A DNA stretch of 64,000 nucleotides from Occallatibacter savannae (GTDB lineage Bacteria; Acidobacteriota; Terriglobia; Terriglobales; Acidobacteriaceae), in assembly GCF_003131205.1 (NCBI RefSeq), contig NZ_QFFY01000002.1, positions 891,016-955,015 of the forward strand, written 5' to 3'. Numbering within the stretch: the stretch's first letter is position 1; every line of letters begins with the position of its first letter. Below are positions 31,536 to 39,265 of this stretch, in pieces. Below the pieces are notes generated by a model. It worked only from the letters and a program-made list of their open reading frames with translations. It ran no database searches and was not told the origin of the DNA. A program made the position numbers and the translations under genes.

Positions 31536-32165
31536 ATGCATTCCTCCCTCTTTCCCGATAGCACCCCTTCCCCCTCCGGCTGGTTCACCGCCCACTGCGA
31601 CGGCGGATCGCGCGGTAACCCGGGTCCAGCGGGTTACGGCGCCGTGATCGAAGATCCTCAGGGTAGGATTGCGGCGCGTCTGAGCGAATTTCTCGGCATC
31701 CACACCAACAACTACGCTGAGTATAAAGGGCTTCTCGCGGTGCTGACGTGGGCAGGGCAGAATGACGCGCGACAGCTTCGGGTGGTTTCAGACTCTGAGC
31801 TGATGGTGAAACAGATGAAGGGGCAGTACAAGGTGGCCAGCCCGGTACTGCGGCCTCTTTGGGAAGAAGCCAGACGATTGGCGCGCTCGCTGGAGAAGTT
31901 TGAGATCAGCCATACGCTTCGCGGAGGAAACAAGGAGGCGGACCGACTGGCCAACGAGGCGATGGACAAAGGGATGGGGAGGCAAGTCGGAGGAAGACCG
32001 GAGTCAGGAACCAGCAACCCCAGTTCGGTCAATAGATTGTCGTCACCATTGGCGAAACCCAACGCAAGTTCCACCGCACTTGAAGGTTACGTGAAAGACG
32101 GCGTGGTCCATCTGCTCGAAGGGCACCTGCCGGACGGTACTTTCGTCAAGGTCATCCGGAAGTAG
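31536..32165 (+). CDS. RNase HI-like protein with AF2212-like tail
   Basis: From the ATG at 31536 the product has 209 residues. The RNase H fold is complete: AHCDGGSRGNPGPAGYGAV (first Asp), NNYAEYKGLLAVL (Glu), VVSDSELMVKQMKGQYKV (second Asp) and RGGNKEADRLANEAM (last Asp). It hydrolyses the RNA strand of RNA-DNA hybrids. A linker rich in Ser/Gly/Asn (about 150-182) then leads to EGYVKDGVVHLLEGHLPDGT with FVKVIRK, a pattern like the short AF2212/DUF104 beta domain found in some antitoxins. This joined tail is unusual. An ATG at 31506 would add ten residues; neither start has a strong ribosome-binding site. It is divergent from the ECF sigma operon. Confidence 0.82.
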   Translation: MHSSLFPDSTPSPSGWFTAHCDGGSRGNPGPAGYGAVIEDPQGRIAARLSEFLGIHTNNYAEYKGLLAVLTWAGQNDARQLRVVSDSELMVKQMKGQYKVASPVLRPLWEEARRLARSLEKFEISHTLRGGNKEADRLANEAMDKGMGRQVGGRPESGTSNPSSVNRLSSPLAKPNASSTALEGYVKDGVVHLLEGHLPDGTFVKVIRK

Positions 32166-32309
32166 CATTGCTCTCCTTCAGCGCTTCGAGCGGGTCCGAG
32201 ATGTTTTAATTCCGTGAGTACTCTGCGCCATTGTTGTCCTTATTCCTCCCCCGGGTCTGATCGGTAAGCCTTGGCCCCTCGTACGTTGAGAGAAAAACAT
32301 GGAGGAAAA

Positions 32310-33758
32310 ATGGAATTAAAGCAAGCTGTTTTATTGCGCAAGCTCTTCCCACTCGCAATTGCAGCCTGTGGTATCACTGCTGCCGCTCTGTTCATCGCGG
32401 CCTGCAGCAGCATGAACGGAACTGTCACGAATGGCATGGGCAAGGTTAGCGTGATGGTGAGCGACCCGGCAACCTGCGCTACGCCGAACGGGCCGTTTTC
32501 GCATGTCTTCGTGACCATCACCGATGTGCAGGCCAATATCAACGGTTCTGCGGGTCCGAATGACAGCGGCTGGACCGACCTGACGCCTAATCTGAAGAAC
32601 GCGCCCAAGCAAGTTGACCTGCTCGGACTCGCGAACAACCAGTGCTTTCTGGCGACGCTCGGCGACTCTCAGCAGTTGCAGGCTGGCACCTATCAGCAGA
32701 TCCGAGTGATTCTCGCCAGTGACAGCGCCAGCATTACCAGCAACGGTTGCGGAAATGGAGCGGCGAACTGCGTGCAACTCTCGAAGGACTCGAGCTTTCA
32801 TACTTTGAATCTTTCGAGCGAGGCTCAAACCGGCATCAAGATTCCGGGTAGCCAAATCGCGAGCGGCGGACTGACAGTTGCAGCCGGGAAGACAACAGAC
32901 CTGGACATCGATTTTCTGACCTGCCAATCCATCGTGCAGGAGGGCAACGGGCAGTATCGTCTTAAGCCGGTGCTGCATGCGGGAGAGGTTAGCACGGTTT
33001 CGGCATCGATCAACGGCAGCGTGATCGACGCTTCGACGGGCAAGGCTGTAGCTGGGACGGCATGGGTTTCGATCGAACAGCCGGATGCAGGCGGCGTCGA
33101 TCGCGTGGTGCAGTCGACAATCGCGAACACGGATGGAACGTTCGTCTTTTGCCCACTTCCGGCCGGGAACTACGACGTGGTGATTTCCGGGGTTCGCGGC
33201 TCTGACGGCGCGCTCTACGCACCGACGATCATCACCGGCGTGGCTGTCGGCGACACCACGGGTGCGGTGAAGCTGAATGCGCCCACGCTTGCGCCGGGCA
33301 GTTCGTTCGCCAACTTGACGGGGCTCGTCACTTCGGCGAATGCCTCGAAGGCTCCCATCGCCATCGACGTGACGCTCACGGCCCTTGCTACGGTGAGTGG
33401 CAAGGTCTACACCATACCGCAGCAGCCGCTGACGACTCCGTTTTATGGGGTTTCACAGGTCGTCACCACGGTAACCGGTCCGGTAGGCAACCCACCGGTT
33501 GCATGTCCCAGCGGTACGGACTGCATCAACTATTCGCTTCGCGTGCCTTCGACGGGCGCTTACATCGGTGCATGGTCCGCAGCTGGTGTAACGCTAGCGC
33601 AACCTGCTCCGCTACCCAGCTACGCGGTCGATGGCTTTACAACCAGCAGCTGCTCGGCAGCGGATGTCAATTCGAATCCACCGCTGGCGCTGGCCGGGAC
33701 GGGGCCATTTACCAGCGTGGCAATTACATCGAACCTGGCGTTTACCGGCTGTCAGTAG
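32310..33758 (+). CDS. DUF4382 lipoprotein with carboxypeptidase-like domain
   Basis: The 482-residue product has a lipoprotein signal (lipobox FIAAC, Cys 32). The first domain, GKVSVMVSDPATCATPNGPF with FSHVFVTITDVQANI, then QVDLLGLANNQCFLATLGDSQQLQAGTYQQIRVIL, is DUF4382-like. After about residue 225 (VSASINGSVIDASTGKAVAG, GTFVFCPLPAGNYDVVISG) comes a carboxypeptidase-regulatory-like beta-sandwich, followed by a Ser/Thr/Gly-rich tail with two Cys near the end. It should sit on the periplasmic or cell-surface side of the membrane; binding partner unknown. GGAGG lies just upstream of the ATG at 32310. A strong terminator lies downstream. Confidence 0.85.
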   Translation: MELKQAVLLRKLFPLAIAACGITAAALFIAACSSMNGTVTNGMGKVSVMVSDPATCATPNGPFSHVFVTITDVQANINGSAGPNDSGWTDLTPNLKNAPKQVDLLGLANNQCFLATLGDSQQLQAGTYQQIRVILASDSASITSNGCGNGAANCVQLSKDSSFHTLNLSSEAQTGIKIPGSQIASGGLTVAAGKTTDLDIDFLTCQSIVQEGNGQYRLKPVLHAGEVSTVSASINGSVIDASTGKAVAGTAWVSIEQPDAGGVDRVVQSTIANTDGTFVFCPLPAGNYDVVISGVRGSDGALYAPTIITGVAVGDTTGAVKLNAPTLAPGSSFANLTGLVTSANASKAPIAIDVTLTALATVSGKVYTIPQQPLTTPFYGVSQVVTTVTGPVGNPPVACPSGTDCINYSLRVPSTGAYIGAWSAAGVTLAQPAPLPSYAVDGFTTSSCSAADVNSNPPLALAGTGPFTSVAITSNLAFTGCQ

Positions 33759-33778
33759 AGGATACCTGGACCAAAAAT

Positions 33779-33809
33779 GAAGGGCCGGAGCGATCCGCTC
33801 CGGCCCTTC
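33779..33809. terminator. Strong hairpin terminator between DUF4382 and zwf genes
   Basis: GAAGGGCCGGAGCG (33779-33792) and CGCTCCGGCCCTTC (33796-33809) form a perfect 14-base stem with a three-base loop. T-rich sequence (TTGTT) follows on the plus strand; on the minus strand the gap before zwf's 3' end is served from the other side. It lies between convergent genes. Confidence 0.85.
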
Positions 33810-33831
33810 TTGTTCCACTAAATATGCTTGG

Positions 33832-35391
33832 TCAGCCTATGTTGTTGCGCCATGAGCGGCCATCGCGCTCGAGCAGGCGATTGCCGCAATCCGGGCCCCA
33901 CGAACCAGCGAAGTAGTTTGGAAACACTTCTGGGTTCTTTGCGGCCCAGGCCTCGAGGATTGGTGTGTACAAAGCCCATGTGGTTTCGACGCCATCGCGA
34001 TGCGAGAACAGCGTCTGATCGCCGAGCATGGCATCGAGCAGTAGTCGCTCGTATCCGGTTGCCGCGGACGTCCCGAACGCCGAGGCATAGTCGAAGTCCA
34101 TGTTTACGGGGCACACCGACATGTTGGGAGTGTTCGGCACCTTGGCGCCGAAACGCAGGGCAATGCCTTCGTTTGGCTGAATACGGATAGTCAGAAGGTT
34201 TGGCTGAATCTCTGTGCAGGGGCCGCTTGATTGCATCCGGTTGAAGATGAGCAGCGGCGGCTGCTTGAACTGGATGCTGATTTCTGTGGCGCGCTTTTTG
34301 AGGCGCTTGCCGGCCCGCAGATAGAACGGCACGCCAGCCCAGCGCCAGTTTTCGATCTCAAGGCGCACAGCAGCATAGGTCTCTGTGCCAGACTCCGGAT
34401 TCACTCGCTCCTCGTCGCGATATCCAGCTACTTTCTTTCCGTCGATAACGCCCGGGCCATACTGTCCGCGTACAGCGTTCAGGATGGGGATGTTGGGAAT
34501 GGCGCGCCAGACCTTCACTTTTTCGCGCCGAACTGCTTCGGATTCGAAGCTCGAAGGCGGCTCCATTCCCACAAAGCTCAGCAGCTCCATGACGTGGTTT
34601 TGAACGACGTCACGGAGCGCGCCGGCCTTCTCGTAGAAGGGCCCGCGGCCTTCCACGCCCAGAGTTTCGGCTGCGGTGATCTGCACGTGATCGATATAGT
34701 TGCGATTCCAGATCGGCTCGAAGATGCCGTTGCCGAAGCGGAAGACCAGGATGTTCTGCACGGTTTCTTTGCCAAGGTAATGGTCGATGCGGAAGACCTG
34801 GTTCTCATGGAAGACGGCATTGACCTGGTGATTGAGTTCGCGAGCGGAATCGAGGTCGTGGCCGAATGGCTTTTCAATCACCACGCCGACCCGTCCTTTT
34901 TCAGGCTGAGCCATGCCCTGTGCGCCGAGATTCTCAACGATGGGCGTGAAGTATTCGGGGGCGGTCGCGAGATAAAAGAGCCGGTCAGGCCCGATGTTCT
35001 TCTCTTGCGCAATCCGATCGAGCTCGGCTTTCAGGCCCGCGTAGTGCGAAGCGTCGTCGAAGCTGAGCGCGTAGTAGCTGACTTTCTGGATGAATTCATC
35101 GAGCTTTGGATCGTCCGCTTTGACGCCTCCGAACTCGACGATGCCCTGCCGCATGTCTTCAGCGAACTCATTGCCAAGCGGGCGACGCGCTACGCCGACG
35201 ATGGCGAAGTTCTTTGGCAGCAGGTTGTCCTGTTCGAGGTGGAAGAGCGAAGGGAGCAGCTTCCGCTTCGTCAAATCGCCGGACGCTCCGAAGATGACCA
35301 TGATCCCCGGGTCTGGGATCCGCTCGCCCGCCTTTGGCACCTGCGATAGATCCTCTGGTCGAACCTTCAGCTGCACAGTAGCACTTGCCAT
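33832..35391 (-). CDS. zwf: Glucose-6-phosphate 1-dehydrogenase
   Basis: This enzyme oxidises glucose 6-phosphate to 6-phosphogluconolactone with NAD(P)+, the entry to the oxidative pentose phosphate path. The 519-residue protein has the dinucleotide loop GASGDLTKRKL (35-45) and the active-site peptide RIDHYLGKE (201-209), followed by NILVFRFGNGIFEPIWNRNYIDHVQI and later FYLRAGKRLKKR. Its length is typical. The ATG at 35391 starts it. It is followed upstream (53 bases) by the NAD-type 6-phosphogluconate dehydrogenase gene in the same direction, so the two would be one operon. No pgl gene is present in the window. Confidence 0.96.
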   Translation of the reverse strand: MASATVQLKVRPEDLSQVPKAGERIPDPGIMVIFGASGDLTKRKLLPSLFHLEQDNLLPKNFAIVGVARRPLGNEFAEDMRQGIVEFGGVKADDPKLDEFIQKVSYYALSFDDASHYAGLKAELDRIAQEKNIGPDRLFYLATAPEYFTPIVENLGAQGMAQPEKGRVGVVIEKPFGHDLDSARELNHQVNAVFHENQVFRIDHYLGKETVQNILVFRFGNGIFEPIWNRNYIDHVQITAAETLGVEGRGPFYEKAGALRDVVQNHVMELLSFVGMEPPSSFESEAVRREKVKVWRAIPNIPILNAVRGQYGPGVIDGKKVAGYRDEERVNPESGTETYAAVRLEIENWRWAGVPFYLRAGKRLKKRATEISIQFKQPPLLIFNRMQSSGPCTEIQPNLLTIRIQPNEGIALRFGAKVPNTPNMSVCPVNMDFDYASAFGTSAATGYERLLLDAMLGDQTLFSHRDGVETTWALYTPILEAWAAKNPEVFPNYFAGSWGPDCGNRLLERDGRSWRNNIG

Positions 35392-35444
35392 TTCACGACC
35401 TCCGCTCTTCTTTGTACTTCACTTAAACTGCAAGGTTGAACAGA

Positions 35445-36350
35445 TCAGCCCTTTTTTACTGCGTGGCCACCGAACGCATTGCGCATGATCGCCAGCATAC
35501 GATCGGTGAAATTGTTCTCTTCGCGCGAACGGATACGGCGGATGAGAGACTCTGTGATGACCGGCGCAGAGACGTTGAGATCTATAGCCTCGAACACGGT
35601 CCACCGCCCTTCTCCTGAATCGGCCACGTACGCCTCCAGGCCATCCAGGTCAGGATTTCCTGCAAGTGCCTCGGCAGTCAAATCGAGCAGCCAGCTGCGC
35701 ACAACGCTGCCATAGCGCCAGATTTGCGCAACCTGCTCCAGGTCGAGGTGGAACTCTTCCTTCTTCTCGAGGATCGTAAATCCCTCGGCGTAGGCCTGCA
35801 TCATGCCGTATTCGATGCCGTTGTGCACCATCTTCACGAAATGCCCCGAGCCCGCTGGACCCACGTGCCCCCAGCCTTTGTCTTTGGCCGGAGCTAGTGT
35901 CTCCAGGATCGGTCGGAGATAGTCGACGGCTTCTTTGTCGCCGCCGACCATCATGCTGTAGCCCTCTTTCAGTCCCCAGACGCCGCCAGAGGTTCCCACG
36001 TCGACGAACTGGAAGCCCTTCGCGGAGACTTCCTGATAGTGGCGCATCGTGTCTTTGTAGTTCGAGTTTCCGCCATCGATGAGAATGTCGCACTTGTTGA
36101 GCAGAGGCTCAAGCTTCGCGATCGTATCGTCGACGGGTTTGCCCTGGGGAACCATGATCCAGATCGCTTTCCGGCCGGTGAACTTTTGCGCCATTTCCTC
36201 GAGCGACGAGACGCCGACGTTGCCGCTCGCGGTAAGCTTCTGCACGGCTTCCGTGCTGAAGTCGAAGCCGATAACCTGGTGGCCACCGAGGCGAAGACGC
36301 TCCGCCATGTTGCCGCCCATCTTTCCTAAACCGATCAAACCTAGTTGCAT
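35445..36350 (-). CDS. 6-phosphogluconate dehydrogenase, short NAD-type
   Basis: The 301-residue protein belongs to the short (YqeC/GntZ-like) group of decarboxylating 6-phosphogluconate dehydrogenases. LIGLGKMGGNMAERL is the Rossmann loop. HQVIGFDFS puts an acidic D30 after the second strand, which favours NAD+ over NADP+. GGNSNYKDTMRHY, FVDVGTSGGVWGLKEGYSMMVGG and KMVHNGIEYGMMQAYAEGF are the substrate and catalytic motifs. It forms ribulose 5-phosphate, CO2 and NADH. It lacks the long all-helical tail of the 486-residue enzyme encoded divergently at 36530. The stop lies 53 bases from zwf. Confidence 0.9.
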   Translation of the reverse strand: MQLGLIGLGKMGGNMAERLRLGGHQVIGFDFSTEAVQKLTASGNVGVSSLEEMAQKFTGRKAIWIMVPQGKPVDDTIAKLEPLLNKCDILIDGGNSNYKDTMRHYQEVSAKGFQFVDVGTSGGVWGLKEGYSMMVGGDKEAVDYLRPILETLAPAKDKGWGHVGPAGSGHFVKMVHNGIEYGMMQAYAEGFTILEKKEEFHLDLEQVAQIWRYGSVVRSWLLDLTAEALAGNPDLDGLEAYVADSGEGRWTVFEAIDLNVSAPVITESLIRRIRSREENNFTDRMLAIMRNAFGGHAVKKG

Positions 36351-36529
36351 ATACCGACCTCACTTTGCTTTGAAATGCGAATTTGCAGAAGACTTGTATT
36401 GCCGACGCGGGAAAAAGAGGACACAAACCGAGAGCTCAGCCCGCCGTTCACGATGAATGGTGATTGATATTGCGCAGTTATAATTGGGGCGAAATTTAAC
36501 CGAAGTCCAGAATTCATCGGAGAACGTCC

Positions 36530-37990
36530 ATGCCGGAAGCATCGTGCGACATCGGCCTCATCGGCCTTGCTGTCATGGGACAGAACCTTGTCCTCAACAT
36601 GAACGACCATGGCTTCAAGGTGGCTGTTTTCAACCGGACGGTTTCCAAGGTTGACGACTTCATCGCAGATGAAGCGAAGGGAACTGCCGTGGTCGGCGCG
36701 CACAGTGTCGCTGAACTGGCGGCTCTGCTCAAACGACCGCGCCGCATCATGCTGATGGTGAAGGCGGGAGCCTCCGTCGATGAGACGATCGCCACGCTTT
36801 TGCCTTATCTCGAAGCTGGAGACATCGTGATCGATGGAGGCAATTCGCTCTTTACGGACTCGACACGCCGCGCACGGGATCTTGCAGGCAAAGGCATTCT
36901 GTTTGTCGGAACTGGAGTTTCCGGCGGCGAAGAGGGCGCCCGCCGCGGTCCGTCGATCATGCCGGGCGGGAATCCGGCGGCATGGCCGCACGTGAAGGAA
37001 ATTTTTCAATCCATCGCTGCCAAGGTTGACGATGGAACGCCGTGTTGCGACTGGGTTGGCGAGGACGGAGCCGGGCACTACGTGAAGATGGTGCACAACG
37101 GGATCGAATACGGCGATATGCAACTGATCTGCGAGGCCTATGATCTGCTTCATCGCGGGCTCGGACTCGGTGCGGATGAGTTGCACGCGGTATTTACCGA
37201 TTGGAACAAGGGGGAACTGGACAGCTACCTGATCGAGATTTCGAGCCATATCTTTGCTTCTAAGGACGAAGACGGAACGCCACTCGTCGACAAGATTCTC
37301 GATACTGCCGGGCAGAAGGGAACCGGGAAGTGGACGGTTATTAGCGCGCTCGATCTTGGCCAGCCGGTTACGCTGATCGGAGAGTCGGTATTCAGCCGGT
37401 GCCTTTCTGCGCTGAAGGATGAGCGCGTCGCCGCGTCCGGGGTTTTGAAGGGACCTGCGGAGAAGACCTTTTCCGGCGATCGCACGGCATTCATCGAAAG
37501 TGTCCGCCGCGCTCTCTACTGCTCGAAGATCATCTCGTATGCGCAGGGCTACATGCTGCTGCGGGCTACGGCGAAGGAGAACGGCTGGAATCTGAACATG
37601 GGCGGTATTGCGCTGATGTGGCGAGGCGGATGTATTATCCGCAGCCGTTTCCTGAGCAAGATCAAGGACGCGTTCGAGACCGACCCTAAGCTGACCAATC
37701 TTCTTCTCGACGGCTTCTTCTCGGGTGTTCTGAACCAGTACCAGGAAGCTTGGAGACAGGCTGTTGTGAGCGCGATCGAACTGGGGATTCCGACGCCTGC
37801 GTTCTCCACAGCACTTGCCTTCTATGACGGATACCGTGCGGGCCGACTGCCGGCGAATCTCTTGCAGGCGCAACGCGACTACTTCGGTGCACACACGTAC
37901 GAACGGGTCGACAAGCCTCGCGGAGAGTTCTTCCATACGAACTGGACCGGGCATGGCGGACGCGTGTCGTCCACGACCTATAACGTCTAG
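36530..37990 (+). CDS. gnd: 6-phosphogluconate dehydrogenase, long NADP-type
   Basis: The 486-residue enzyme has the long-form layout. LIGLAVMGQNLVLNM (about 10-24) is the Rossmann loop, and VAVFNRTVSK (N35-R36-T37) is the signature of NADP+ preference. VDGG-type IVIDGGNSLFTDS, GTGVSGGEEGARRGPSIMPGG and GAGHYVKMVHNGIEYGDMQL contain the catalytic Lys. The C-terminal helices contain YCSKIISYAQGYMLL and GGCIIRS. It makes NADPH and ribulose 5-phosphate. GGAG lies seven bases upstream of the ATG at 36530. It is divergent from the short NAD-type gene; an intrinsic terminator follows. Confidence 0.96.
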   Translation: MPEASCDIGLIGLAVMGQNLVLNMNDHGFKVAVFNRTVSKVDDFIADEAKGTAVVGAHSVAELAALLKRPRRIMLMVKAGASVDETIATLLPYLEAGDIVIDGGNSLFTDSTRRARDLAGKGILFVGTGVSGGEEGARRGPSIMPGGNPAAWPHVKEIFQSIAAKVDDGTPCCDWVGEDGAGHYVKMVHNGIEYGDMQLICEAYDLLHRGLGLGADELHAVFTDWNKGELDSYLIEISSHIFASKDEDGTPLVDKILDTAGQKGTGKWTVISALDLGQPVTLIGESVFSRCLSALKDERVAASGVLKGPAEKTFSGDRTAFIESVRRALYCSKIISYAQGYMLLRATAKENGWNLNMGGIALMWRGGCIIRSRFLSKIKDAFETDPKLTNLLLDGFFSGVLNQYQEAWRQAVVSAIELGIPTPAFSTALAFYDGYRAGRLPANLLQAQRDYFGAHTYERVDKPRGEFFHTNWTGHGGRVSSTTYNV

Positions 37991-38017
37991 CGCCTCTCGT
38001 CGCATCGTCCTCAACCC

Positions 38018-38046
38018 GCCCGGTCCTTTCGCCCGAAGGATCGGGC
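38018..38046 (+). terminator. Intrinsic terminator of gnd
   Basis: GCCCGGTCCTT (38018-38028) pairs with AAGGATCGGGC (38036-38046, one G-U pair) around a seven-base loop, followed by GTTTTCC, 27 bases beyond the gnd stop. Confidence 0.8.
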
Positions 38047-38064
38047 GTTTTCCATTCATCCGTT

Positions 38065-38676
38065 TCAGAGCACGGCCAACTCGCCCAGTTGCTGCCGCAA
38101 TTCAGTCTCGCCAGTAAATTGAATGGCTTTCATCCCCACAGCAGCAGCTGCTGCAACATTCTCCAGCCGATCGTCGATGAACAGCGCGCGTTCAGGTGTG
38201 TCACCGAGGATGCCTAAAGCTCTCACGTATATTTTGGGATCCGGCTTGCGCAGCCCCATGTAGCAAGAAGTGAAAGTGTATTTGAAGAGGTCGTGAAGCC
38301 CGAACTTCTTCATGCGAAATTCATGTGTTTCGCGTGCTTCGTTGTTCAATGCGCCGATCCTGCACTTATCTGATGCCGCAAGTTCTTTGAGGATGCACAG
38401 TGCGCCGGAGGGCAACTCCTTCGATTGCGAACAGATTGAGGAGAAGAACTCGTCGCGCGAGAAGGCCCGAGGCTCATAGAACACTACGGCATCCAGATAC
38501 TCGCTCAGCGTAAGTTCACCACGTTCCCACGGCTCGAATGCTTTTGCGTGTCGCGATTCCAGGATGTCGCGATCGAGGTTGAGTTGCCCGGCCACAACCG
38601 AGCGCTCGTGATGATCCCAGCCGTTTGTGAGCAGGACACCACCGATATCGAAGAGGATTACGTCGAAGGGGAACAT
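38065..38676 (-). CDS. HAD-superfamily phosphatase (YihX-like)
   Basis: The 203-residue product has the HAD motifs: VILFDIGGVLLTNGW as motif I (nucleophile Asp in F-D-x-G-G/N-V), CRIGALNNEARE as motif II region, a Lys in LRKPDPKIYVRAL (motif III, K-P-D-P), and ALFIDDRLENVAAAAAVGM as motif IV (I-D-D). Helical cap elements follow motif I. The layout resembles the YihX type, which dephosphorylates alpha-glucose 1-phosphate; this would suit its place in a sugar-phosphate operon, but substrate is inference. The ATG at 38676 is used; upstream extension is not homologous. It is the last gene of the GH15-tkt-rpiB set, 76 bases after rpiB. Confidence 0.82.
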   Translation of the reverse strand: MFPFDVILFDIGGVLLTNGWDHHERSVVAGQLNLDRDILESRHAKAFEPWERGELTLSEYLDAVVFYEPRAFSRDEFFSSICSQSKELPSGALCILKELAASDKCRIGALNNEARETHEFRMKKFGLHDLFKYTFTSCYMGLRKPDPKIYVRALGILGDTPERALFIDDRLENVAAAAAVGMKAIQFTGETELRQQLGELAVL

Positions 38677-38752
38677 CGGCGCTCTGGTCTTCTTAGGGGT
38701 TGGCGCCGCGCGAAGGAGCAGTGCAACCGCGGCGAAGTTAGTTGCGTATGAT

Positions 38753-39247
38753 CTATGCGGGCGGGTTGGACTGACCGGACTGACTGCTGCCTCGCTGATA
38801 CTTCGCCTCGATGGCGAGGACTTTCTTGAAGCGCCGCGTGAATCGTTCTTCGTTTGAGATGAACTTCGCCTTGAGGAATGCATCCGCCAGTTCGTAGGCA
38901 AGTGCAGAGCCGATGATGCGCGCGCCCATGACCAGCACGTTCATGTCATCGTGTTCTACGCCTTGGTGTGCGGAGTAGGTGTCGTGGCACATGGCGGCCC
39001 GGATGCCGGGAATCTTATTGGCGGCGATGCTCACCCCGACGCCTGATCCGCAGATGAGAATGCCTCGGGGCGCTTCGCCAGCGATGATGGCTTCGCCCAC
39101 ACGCTGCGCAAAGTCAGGGTAATCATCCTGCGGCTCGCACTTGAAGGCACCGAGGTCGACCACCTCGTGGCCGCCCTTTGTGAGATATGCGCGGACTTCC
39201 TCCTTAAGAGAAAACCCCGCGTGATCGGATGCGATGACTAACTTCAC
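38753..39247 (-). CDS. rpiB: Ribose-5-phosphate isomerase B
   Basis: This enzyme interconverts ribose 5-phosphate and ribulose 5-phosphate, linking the oxidative and non-oxidative pentose branches. The 164-residue protein shows SDHAGFSLK (7-15), the catalytic CGSGVGVSIAANK (C66), MCHDTYSAHQGVEHDDMNV and VLVMGARIIG. The RpiB family (LacA/RpiB) has these motifs in this order; the C-terminal tail (SSQSGQSNPPA) is extra. The gene sits 18 bases downstream of tkt and 76 bases upstream of the HAD gene in one operon. Start: ATG at 39247. Confidence 0.95.
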   Translation of the reverse strand: MKLVIASDHAGFSLKEEVRAYLTKGGHEVVDLGAFKCEPQDDYPDFAQRVGEAIIAGEAPRGILICGSGVGVSIAANKIPGIRAAMCHDTYSAHQGVEHDDMNVLVMGARIIGSALAYELADAFLKAKFISNEERFTRRFKKVLAIEAKYQRGSSQSGQSNPPA

Positions 39248-39265
39248 TTCGAACCCTTTCTAATG

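Noticed and set aside
34231..35349. Long open frame antisense to zwf (372 codons)
   Set aside because: It mirrors the codon-position bias of zwf, has no ribosome-binding site and no recognisable domain; zwf itself is certain.
36341..38059. Long open frame antisense to gnd (572 codons)
   Set aside because: Complement of a certain gene, Arg/His-rich and without family motifs; a shadow of high-GC coding sequence.
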